This document shows positions 8,674-15,216 of a stretch of DNA of 36,519 nt, one piece after another. The stretch's first letter is position 1. Each line of letters opens with the position of its first letter. The notes under the pieces are model-generated. The model worked only from the letters and a program-made list of their open reading frames with translations, was not told the origin of the DNA and searched no databases. Source of the stretch: JAWKSY01 sp041402125 (GTDB lineage Bacteria > Planctomycetota > GCA-002687715 > DRQF01); assembly GCA_041402125.1 (NCBI GenBank), contig JAWKSY010000028.1:1-36519 (forward strand), read 5' to 3'. The position numbers and the translations under genes are program-made.

Positions 8674-9350
8674 TCGCGCTCCGCCGCGCCCGGGCGACGC
8701 TCGACGTTCCCGCCGGCGTGACGCTCTCGATGCGGGACGACGTCCTGGTCGCCGGCGGCGGTGCGCCCGCGGCCTGGCGCGCCCGCCTCGAGGTCGCGGC
8801 GCTCGAGATTCCCGGGATCCGCGCCGTCGATGCACGCGGCCTCGTCGATCACGATGATCGCGAGCTCACGCGACGCCTCGAGGCGCTCGCCCTGCGCGTC
8901 GTCGTCTTCGAGGCGGCCTCGATCGAGGTCACGCCGCGCCAGGATCCCGAGATCGACGCCGCCGCGGCCGATCTCCGTCGCCTCCTCGAGACCGCGCGCG
9001 CGCTCGGCCGGACCGTTCGGCTCGAGATCGTCGGACTCCCCGATCGGCTCGACGCGGCCACGGCGCCGCGCTTCGAGGACGATCCGGAGTTCTATCGGGC
9101 GCGCTCGTCGACGGCGCTCGATCGCGCCGACGCCGTGCGGCGCCTCGTCGCCGCCCGCGCCCCCGAGCTGCGCGACGAACTCACCTCGATCGGGGCCAAC
9201 GAGCGGGCCTGGCGCAGCGAGGCGGAGCGGAGCCAGGCCGCGAAGCTCGGCCCCGCGGTGATCTTCCGCGGCGTCATCAACTCCCTGACGGGAAGCGGGA
9301 ACGCGAAAGGGGCGCGATCGCCGGCGGCGACCGCGCCCCTTCCGTCGTGA
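8364..9350 (+). CDS. Giant OmpA-like/BON-module membrane protein, C-terminal portion (continuation after frameshift)
   Basis: Native-frame continuation of the preceding gene, beginning EAWAESARRAAPLIAGIRAV, which completes the module interrupted after HLSGRAP. One further complete module follows (PAWTELVARLRAEPGYRVDV ... PGIRAVDARGL). The last ~140 residues look like a divergent OmpA-type peptidoglycan-binding domain: RTVRLEIVGLPDRLDA, then DPEFYRARSSTALDRADAVR, then DELTSIGANERAW, in the places of the OmpA GHTD, RA.AV and GxG blocks. The usual Asp/Arg peptidoglycan-contact pattern is not clear, so binding is uncertain. There is no good independent start (a GTG at 8520 is possible), which supports this being one gene with the previous feature. 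The final codons overlap a terminator hairpin. Confidence 0.7.
   Translation, partial: EAWAESARRAAPLIAGIRAVDADGLEIERPERPFPPAWTELVARLRAEPGYRVDVARREDDRLAIEGRRDEFARSPSELRAEVGLAASETRLDFGPYVSPDPVIALRRARATLDVPAGVTLSMRDDVLVAGGGAPAAWRARLEVAALEIPGIRAVDARGLVDHDDRELTRRLEALALRVVVFEAASIEVTPRQDPEIDAAAADLRRLLETARALGRTVRLEIVGLPDRLDAATAPRFEDDPEFYRARSSTALDRADAVRRLVAARAPELRDELTSIGANERAWRSEAERSQAAKLGPAVIFRGVINSLTGSGNAKGARSPAATAPLPS
9307..9341. terminator. Bidirectional hairpin terminator inside the end of the OmpA-like gene
   Basis: 10-bp outer stem AAGGGGCGCG / CGCGCCCCTT (9307-9316 and 9332-9341) with an inner 5-bp stem TCGCC/GGCGA. It lies just before the TGA at 9348-9350 and 21 bp before the end of the convergent lipoprotein gene, so it can serve both strands. 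There is no long T run. Confidence 0.5.
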
Positions 9351-9361
9351 CGCGCTTGTGA

Positions 9362-10201
9362 TCAGCGGGTCTGCTTCGCCTTGCCCCGGCTGTCGTAGGG
9401 CAGGTCGAGATCGCCGAATTGCGAGCCGAGCTGCATCAGGCCGGAGATGCCGTAGTCGGCCTCGCCGCCCTTCAGGAGATTCATGAAGGCGGGGCCCATG
9501 TTGATCGGCTTCAGCGAGAAGCGCAGCGGGATCGACTGCTGCCCGCCGGCGGAGAAGGCGGTGCCGGGTTCGATCGCCGCATTGCCGAGGTCGGCTCCGA
9601 AGAGCTGGAAGGCGTACTGGAGCGTCGAGAGATCGACCGGGAACTGGTTGGTGTTCACGATCGAGAGGTCGACCTTCGCGACCGCCTCCACGAGGCTGAG
9701 CGATTCCCAGCTCACCTGGCTGACCGAGACCTGGGGCACGGTCGGGATCGGGAACTCGCCGCTCTTCTGGAGCGGGATGCGGAGCGACTCCGCGCCCGGC
9801 ACGTCGAGCCGGATGCCCATCGCCGCGTCGTAGGGGACGACCGCGCCGGGCTTCACGCCGGAGAGCGTGCTCATGATCTGCGCGAAGGGCAGCTTCGCGG
9901 TGAGCGGCACCGTCTTGCGCCCCTTCGCCGGGATCGAGGCGCTGCCCGAGGTCTCGCCGCTGAGGATCGACTTGCCGCCGCTCGCGAGGCCGTAGTCGAA
10001 GCCGGCGACGGGGAGGTCGACGGAGTAGGGGTTGAGGACGTCGACGTCGAAGACCAGCGTCGCCGACTGCAGGTCGATGTCGGCGAGGCTCACGCCGGAG
10101 ATCTCGGCCGTCGGCTTGTCGAGGCCGGACAGGAGGTCGCCCATCGACCCGCAGGAGGCGAGGACGAGGGTGGAGGCGAGGACGATCAGGGTGCGGACCA
10201 T
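9362..10201 (-). CDS. LEA14/WHy-type lipoprotein
   Basis: 279 residues from ATG 10201, with GGAGAAA about 10 nt upstream. A lipoprotein signal peptide ends in the lipobox LASC (Cys17) followed by GSM, so the protein should be anchored in a membrane facing the periplasm. Two repeats of a WHy/LEA_2-like beta domain are seen. The first contains ISGVSLADIDLQSATLVFDV then VLNPYSVDLPVAGFDYGLAS; the second contains VSWESLSLVEAVAKVDLSIV then NTNQFPVDLSTLQYAFQLFG. The N-P/N-Q..PV.L pattern is typical of these domains, which are linked to desiccation or envelope stress in other organisms. A TATCAT -10-like element is found 57 bp upstream. Divergent from the small lipoprotein at 10407. Confidence 0.82.
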   Translation of the reverse strand: MVRTLIVLASTLVLASCGSMGDLLSGLDKPTAEISGVSLADIDLQSATLVFDVDVLNPYSVDLPVAGFDYGLASGGKSILSGETSGSASIPAKGRKTVPLTAKLPFAQIMSTLSGVKPGAVVPYDAAMGIRLDVPGAESLRIPLQKSGEFPIPTVPQVSVSQVSWESLSLVEAVAKVDLSIVNTNQFPVDLSTLQYAFQLFGADLGNAAIEPGTAFSAGGQQSIPLRFSLKPINMGPAFMNLLKGGEADYGISGLMQLGSQFGDLDLPYDSRGKAKQTR

Positions 10202-10257
10202 GGGGTCGTTTCTCCGTGGGGGAACGGACGCGGCCGACGCGCGGCCCCGGCGCATCG

Positions 10258-10286
10258 ATGATACGACCGGCCCCGACGGGCGTCCA
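10258..10286 (-). promoter_or_regulatory. Putative sigma70-like promoter for the LEA/WHy lipoprotein
   Basis: Read on the minus strand: TGGACG (-35, 4 of 6), 17-bp spacer, TATCAT (-10). It is 57 bp upstream of the ATG at 10201. Confidence 0.35.
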
Positions 10287-10406
10287 CGCGGCCCGGGTGC
10301 GGGAAGACCCCCGCCTCCGCGGGCTCCCCATCGGCCGCCGGGCGGGGCAGGATGGTCGTGACGCGGCGGCCGGTCGCCGTCGCCGTACCCCGACCGAGGA
10401 CGTCCC

Positions 10407-10709
10407 ATGAAGATCTCGAGATCGTTCGCCCGGAGCCTCGCGCTCGCCCTCGTCCTGGCCCTGCCGCTCGCCTGTTCCGACTCCCTCACGAAGGAGAACG
10501 TGGACAAGGTGAAGGTGGGCATGACGGTGGAGGAGCTCCACGACCTCCTCGGCGCTCCCGACGAGACGAAGGAGGTCGGCGGCCTGAAGATCGGCGGCGT
10601 CGTCGACACGAAGGCCACCGCGGAGACCTGGCGCTCCGGCGATCGGACGCTCGTCGTCCAGGTCGTGGACGGCAAGGTCCTCCTCATCAGCGAGCGCAAG
10701 GGCTTCTGA
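10407..10709 (+). CDS. Small lipoprotein, SmpA/BamE-like fold predicted
   Basis: 100 residues. The signal peptide MKISRSFARSLALALVLALP ends in lipobox LAC (Cys ~23) followed by SDS. The mature part contains VDKVKVGMTVEELHDLLGAP, the signature of SmpA/OmlA and DUF3862-type proteins (a strand, then G-M-T-x-x-E-[VL]-x-x-[LI]-G-x-P), then TAETWRSGDRTLVVQVVDGK, the matching beta-hairpin. In proteobacteria, BamE of this fold supports outer-membrane protein assembly, but the same fold is used by many unrelated lipoproteins, so function is not assigned. It is a single-gene unit followed by a strong hairpin. Confidence 0.75.
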   Translation: MKISRSFARSLALALVLALPLACSDSLTKENVDKVKVGMTVEELHDLLGAPDETKEVGGLKIGGVVDTKATAETWRSGDRTLVVQVVDGKVLLISERKGF

Positions 10710-10716
10710 ACGCGAC

Positions 10717-10750
10717 GAAGGCCGGGAGGGGCGAGCCCCTCCCGGCCTTC
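10717..10750. terminator. Bidirectional intrinsic terminator between convergent genes
   Basis: Perfect 15-bp stem (10717-10731 with 10736-10750; GAAGGCCGGGAGGGG and its complement) and loop CGAG. It starts 8 bp after the small lipoprotein stop and lies 23 bp before the end of the AsmA-like gene on the other strand. GC-rich with no U tract, as at other hairpins here. Confidence 0.65.
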
Positions 10751-10772
10751 GCGTCGCGCGTCGCCGCTCGGG

Positions 10773-13700
10773 TCAGCGGCCGCCGGAGCCGCCCTCGGTC
10801 TTGGGCTTCTCCTCGGTCTTCTTCTTCTTGCCGCCGAGGAGTCCCTCGAGCGGATTGACCGGCTTGTCGCCGTCCTTCTTGCCGCCCAGGAGTCCCTCGA
10901 GCGGGTTGACCGGCTTCGAGTCCTCCTTCTTCGGGTCCTCCTCCTTCTTGCCGTCGCCGCCGAGGATCCCGCCGAGGGGATTCTTGCCGTCGCCGCCGAG
11001 GATGCCGCCGAGCGGGTTCTTGCCGTCTCCCTTGATGGCGCCCTTGATCGCGCCCTCGAGCGCGTTGCGGGCGGCGCCCTCGACGAGCTTGGCCGGGTCC
11101 GGGAGACGCGGGGACGGCGAGTCGATCGTGCCGCCGATGCCGAGCGGCAGGAAGCCGTCGGAGGAGAGGAGGGGGGCGAACTTGTCCCACTCCTTCGTCT
11201 TGCCGGGTTTCGTCCGCACGCCGAGCGCGTAGTCGATCTTCCCGTCGAAGAAGGTCTTCCCCGAGAGCTTCATGTCGAGGACGTTGCCGGCGATCGTGAG
11301 CCCTTCCTGGAGCACGGCGCCGTCCTTGACCTTGATCGCGGTCTGCAGCGCGTCGAAGTCGTAGCGCCCCGGCGCGCCGAGCATGGTCATGATGCCGGTG
11401 AGGATCGGGCCTCCGGTCACCGAACCGGCGGCGGCGCTGAAGGTGCCGTCGCCGGTGAGCGTCCGCTTCACCGCATCGGAGTCCGCGCCCTGGCCGGTGA
11501 GGGCGAGCTTCACGTTGAGCTCGGATTCGACCTGCGCGCCGACGCCGGCGAAGATCGGGATCACGCGCGCGATCGTGGGCTGCATCTTCTTCACGACCTT
11601 CACCTTCTGGGCGTCGACCGCGAAGGAGTAGAGCGGCGCCTCCGGGCGGAGGTCCACGGTTCCGGTGACCTTGGCCGGTCCGCCGTTGAGCTTCGCGTCA
11701 CCCTTCTTCAGCTCGCCGAGGCCGTCGACCAGCGCGCCCTGCGCGTCGAGGTCGGTGAGCGTGAAGCCGTCGACGCGGATGCTGTCGAGCTTCGCGAGGA
11801 GACGCCCCTGGCTCTGGGCGCGCTTCTCCGCGTCGCCCATCGGGAGCTTCGCCATCAGCTCGACGCGGCCCTTGCCGGTGCCCTCGACGTCCTCGAACCA
11901 CAGCGCGAGCCAGCTCCGCGCGAAGCTCGCGCCGTCGAGATCCGCCACGAGGTCGGTGTCGAAGCGCTCACCGGGGATCCAGGTGCCCTTGCCGCTGGCC
12001 TCGATGCCGTCGGCGGAGAGCTTGAGTTCGTCGATGTCGTAGCGGCCGCTCGCCTCCTCGCGCTTGCCCTTCGCGCTCGCGTCGAGCGGCTTGGCGAGCG
12101 CGAGCGCGCGATCGGCGGTGGCGGGCTGGACGCGCATCTTCGTGCCCTTCAGCGTGAAGGCGAAGGCGCCGTCGGAGCCGAGCGAGCCGCCGAGATCGAG
12201 GTCGCCCTCCATCGTCGCCGCCTGCGGCGCCGACTGACGGAAGCCCTGAACCTTCGCGACCATCTTCTCGACGGCGATCGGCGTGTCGCCGCCGCCGCGC
12301 GTCGCGAGATCGAAGGTCGCCGGTCCGGTCGTCACGCGGCGGTCGGACATCATGGGGCCCGAGAGGTCGAGACCGCGCGCGCTGCCCTTCGTCGTGAAGA
12401 CGCGCATCGCGCCGGTGCCGATGCGCCCGCTGCAGTCGACCTGGCCCCGCGCGGTGAGCGGCTTCTCCAGCGTGGCGAGGTAGGGTCCGAGGTCGGAGAG
12501 CTCGCCCTTCACCGTGTAGTCGATGGTCGCGCCGGCGTCGGAGCCCTCGCCGAGCCGCATCGTCCCCTTGCTCGTGACGGTCGTGCCGCCGGCGGCGAGG
12601 TCGGCGCGCTCGAGGGTGACGAGCTCGCCCACCTTGGAGAGCGAGACGTCGACGTTCGAGCGCGCGAGCGCGGAGCTCGGGCGGGCGTCGAGGAAGGGGG
12701 CGGCGAGCCGGTCGAGATCGACGCGACCCTTCAGGGCGAGGTCCAGCCGGCCGTCGCCGTCCTCGGGCAGCGTCTGCGCGAGCCGCCCGTCGATCTTCGC
12801 GAGATCGCCGTCGACCGCGAGTTCGTTCACGGTGACCTTGCGCTCGCCCTCGGCCCAGGTGCCCTTCGCGCGCGCCTGGAGGCGTCCGACGTCGAAGGGC
12901 GCCTCGCCGAGCGCCTCGGTCTTCACGGACATGCCGGCCGTGCTGACGGTGCCGTCGAAGTCGGCGCCGCCCTCGCGGCTGGCGTAGCTGCCGACCAGCT
13001 TCACCTGCCCGCGCAGCGTCGCCGGGATCGCGTCGCCGAGCAGGGCCATGACGCGGTCGAGGTCGGCGTCGGCGTCGATCTGGAGCGTGCCCGCCGGGCC
13101 GCCGCCGTTCTCGGGCAGCGTCATGCGTCCGGTCAGCTTCGCGCGGGCGAAGCCCGCGGTCAGGCGGACGTCCTGCAGGTCGATCGTCTTCTCGTCGAGG
13201 TCGAGATCATGGCGGAGGACGAGCTCCTTCTCGTCGATCCCCTGGGCGCCGGGCGTGAAGGCGTCGGCGTGGAGGTTCGCGACCGTCGTGCCGCCGCGCA
13301 GGCTGACCTTGCCGTCCTCGGCCGTCGTGATGCGGATCTCGCTGCGCATCGCGCCGCGAAGGTCCTCGCGGCCGGCCGCGAAGCGCGCGAGCTTCTCGAG
13401 CGCCGAGTCGAGCGTCAGCCAGAAGTCGCCCCGCGGGATGTCGCCGCCGAAGGAGAGGTCGCCGCCGGCGTCGAGGCGGAGGAGGTCGCCCTGGACCTTC
13501 GCCTTCGCGACGTGGAGCTTCCGACCGGGCTCGAGGGAGGCTTCGAGGTCGATGTCGCCGATCGCGAGGGGACCGTCGATCCCCTCGATCCCGGTGCTGC
13601 TCCCGCCGCGGGCGGCGAGGCCGAAGGTCCCCTGACCCTCGAGCTCCGGGTTCGTGGTGAGGTCGCTCTTGACCGAGATCGCCTTGAACTCGTGGGTCAC

Positions 13701-14546
13701 GCCGCGAGCGGCGTCGCTGAGCCGCAGTCCGGTGAGGCCGAGGGTGCCGTTGAGCTTCAGCGCGCCGTCCTTCCAGACGAACTGCTTGTCGGCCTCGAGG
13801 CGGCCCCCGGCGATCTCGTACCAGGGGGCGGCGGCCTCGCGGTAGCGGGAGAGCTCGGTCGCCTTCGCGACGAGGTGGGCGGTGGCCTCGATTGCGTCGG
13901 TCGGACGGATCGCCTTCCCGTCGAAGAGCGAGACCCGGCCGTCGAGCTTCAGGTCCTTGTCCACGACGGAGAAGGTCATGGCCTCGCCGGACTTCACGTG
14001 GGCCTGGATCCGCTCGATCTTGCGGAGGGCGAGGGGGGCGGCCCAGCCCGCGTCCTCGCGGATGACGGTGAGATCCGTCACGACGAGGGCCACGTCGAGG
14101 CCGACCGGCAGCTCGATGGGCTCGGCGGCCTTCTTCGACCCGGCCGGCTTCTTCGGGCCCGGCGCGGGCGCGTCGGTTTTCGGCCGGGAGGGCGCGCTCG
14201 GCTTCGCGGCGGCGGCTCGGCTCCGGACGGTCACGCCGTCGACGCGGGCGTCCTCGATCACGAGGTCGCCGCCGAGGAGGGCGCCGAGTCCGGGCTTCGC
14301 GCTGATCGACTTGACCGTGATGTCGGGTGCGTCGGCCTTCCGGCCGTCGATCTCGAGGTCCTTCATCTCGAGGCCGGACATCCATCCGAAGGAGAAGTCC
14401 CCGATCGAGACGTCGGCGTCCATCCCGTCGGCGAGGGCGGATTCGGTGCGGGACTGGATCCACCCGCCGGCGATCGTCGGGAGCAGCGCCACGACGACGA
14501 TCAGCAGGACGAACACGACGGCGAGCGTCTTGAGCAGCTTCTTCAT
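10773..14546 (-). CDS. AsmA-family envelope protein (large, repetitive C-terminal tail)
   Basis: 1257 residues from ATG 14546, chosen because MKKLLKTLAVVFVLLIVVVA is a classical N-terminal anchor (residues 1-~30); longer starts add only a Pro/Arg-rich stretch. An AsmA-like opening follows (SRTESALADGMDADVSIGDF), then a long stretch of beta-rich repeats of the kind KMDGRL.../ADGTLG, typical of AsmA/TamB/YhdP proteins that form a hydrophobic groove and help move lipids across the periplasm. The AsmA_2-like region lies at about 1030-1170 (LTGDGTFSAAAGSVTGGPIL, then DGFLPLGIGGTIDSP). The last ~100 residues are unusual: KNPLGGILGGDG twice and KPVNPLEGLLGGKK twice, separated by lysine-rich linkers. 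The Ala/Pro/Lys linker near 115-145 interrupts the first domain. Family assignment is good; transported substrate unknown. Confidence 0.85.
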   Translation of the reverse strand: MKKLLKTLAVVFVLLIVVVALLPTIAGGWIQSRTESALADGMDADVSIGDFSFGWMSGLEMKDLEIDGRKADAPDITVKSISAKPGLGALLGGDLVIEDARVDGVTVRSRAAAAKPSAPSRPKTDAPAPGPKKPAGSKKAAEPIELPVGLDVALVVTDLTVIREDAGWAAPLALRKIERIQAHVKSGEAMTFSVVDKDLKLDGRVSLFDGKAIRPTDAIEATAHLVAKATELSRYREAAAPWYEIAGGRLEADKQFVWKDGALKLNGTLGLTGLRLSDAARGVTHEFKAISVKSDLTTNPELEGQGTFGLAARGGSSTGIEGIDGPLAIGDIDLEASLEPGRKLHVAKAKVQGDLLRLDAGGDLSFGGDIPRGDFWLTLDSALEKLARFAAGREDLRGAMRSEIRITTAEDGKVSLRGGTTVANLHADAFTPGAQGIDEKELVLRHDLDLDEKTIDLQDVRLTAGFARAKLTGRMTLPENGGGPAGTLQIDADADLDRVMALLGDAIPATLRGQVKLVGSYASREGGADFDGTVSTAGMSVKTEALGEAPFDVGRLQARAKGTWAEGERKVTVNELAVDGDLAKIDGRLAQTLPEDGDGRLDLALKGRVDLDRLAAPFLDARPSSALARSNVDVSLSKVGELVTLERADLAAGGTTVTSKGTMRLGEGSDAGATIDYTVKGELSDLGPYLATLEKPLTARGQVDCSGRIGTGAMRVFTTKGSARGLDLSGPMMSDRRVTTGPATFDLATRGGGDTPIAVEKMVAKVQGFRQSAPQAATMEGDLDLGGSLGSDGAFAFTLKGTKMRVQPATADRALALAKPLDASAKGKREEASGRYDIDELKLSADGIEASGKGTWIPGERFDTDLVADLDGASFARSWLALWFEDVEGTGKGRVELMAKLPMGDAEKRAQSQGRLLAKLDSIRVDGFTLTDLDAQGALVDGLGELKKGDAKLNGGPAKVTGTVDLRPEAPLYSFAVDAQKVKVVKKMQPTIARVIPIFAGVGAQVESELNVKLALTGQGADSDAVKRTLTGDGTFSAAAGSVTGGPILTGIMTMLGAPGRYDFDALQTAIKVKDGAVLQEGLTIAGNVLDMKLSGKTFFDGKIDYALGVRTKPGKTKEWDKFAPLLSSDGFLPLGIGGTIDSPSPRLPDPAKLVEGAARNALEGAIKGAIKGDGKNPLGGILGGDGKNPLGGILGGDGKKEEDPKKEDSKPVNPLEGLLGGKKDGDKPVNPLEGLLGGKKKKTEEKPKTEGGSGGR

Positions 14547-15216
14547 GACCGGGGCCTCGTGGAAGAGGGGGACGGGGCTTCGGTGGGGGAGCGGGCGGCA
14601 AGGCTCCGGCCTCCCCACGAACCATGATACGAGGATCGACGAGCGAAGCCCGTCAGGACTTTCCTGGAAGGACTTACGACACGGGAAGCGGCCCAGAGGG
14701 CTCGAATCCGTCGCGATTCGCCCCGCGGCCCCCCGGACGGGCGGCTTCCGGGGCGCGAGGCCTCGTGAAGGAATCGGGGCGCGGAGATGAAGGCGACCGG
14801 ACCTCGCGGCGCGTTTCCGTCGCCGACCTCGGCCGACGGAGTCTCGAACGCGACCTTGATCGGATCTTCATGCGTTCGAGATCCGGACGTCGTATCCCGG
14901 GATCTTACGCCTGTATCCATGGCGACATGCCATCGCAACGAGGGTGGGCGCGACAGGTCGTCACGGCGGGTAAACCCGTTTCTCGCCACGGGAAAGGCGA
15001 ATTGAAGACTGCCCCAGATCGTGCAATGATCTGGCAGATGGTCGGGCCGCCCGAGGCGAGCCTGCGTGTTGTTGGTTCGTACGGCCCTTCCTGGCCGAGC
15101 GATTCCGTGGGGCGCCCGCGAAAGCCGCGGACGCGGACCTGGCTCCGAAGTCCACGGCGGTCTGCGCTCAGATCAGGGTCGAACCCGAAGTTTCTCGACA
15201 CCAAGAGGATCCTTTC
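14547..15216. other. 670-bp intergenic region between divergent AsmA-like and OmcB-like genes
   Basis: No convincing gene. Open frames through here lack a ribosome site and domain content. A TATCAT on the minus strand (14624-14629) could be the asmA -10, but no -35 fits at 16-18 bp. The right half is less GC-rich and holds the promoter at 15002-15030 and a 7-bp inverted repeat CCAGATC/GATCTGG (15014-15020, 15028-15034) that overlaps its -10 and could be an operator. The ~180-nt leader before 15217 may have a regulatory role. Confidence 0.5.
15002..15030 (+). promoter_or_regulatory. Putative sigma70-like promoter (extended -10) for the OmcB-like gene
   Basis: TTGAAG (15002-15007), 17-bp spacer, AATGAT (15025-15030), with TG at 15022-15023 as an extended -10. 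The dyad CCAGATC-N7-GATCTGG overlaps the -10. The start codon is ~187 bp further on, which implies a long leader. Confidence 0.42.

Noticed and set aside
6289..9350. Two separate overlapping genes instead of one frameshifted gene
   Set aside because: Repeat modules continue across the frame change and the second part has no good start; kept as one broken gene.
7407..10541. Very long minus-strand frames opposite the OmpA-like gene and elsewhere
   Set aside because: Arg/Ala/Pro-rich shadow frames caused by high GC; the opposite strand has clear domain homology.
14650..14720. tRNA-like stretch (GAGGGCTCGAATCCGTC resembles a T-arm)
   Set aside because: The T-stem has a mismatch, no matching acceptor, anticodon or D arm is found, and there is no CCA; at most a remnant.
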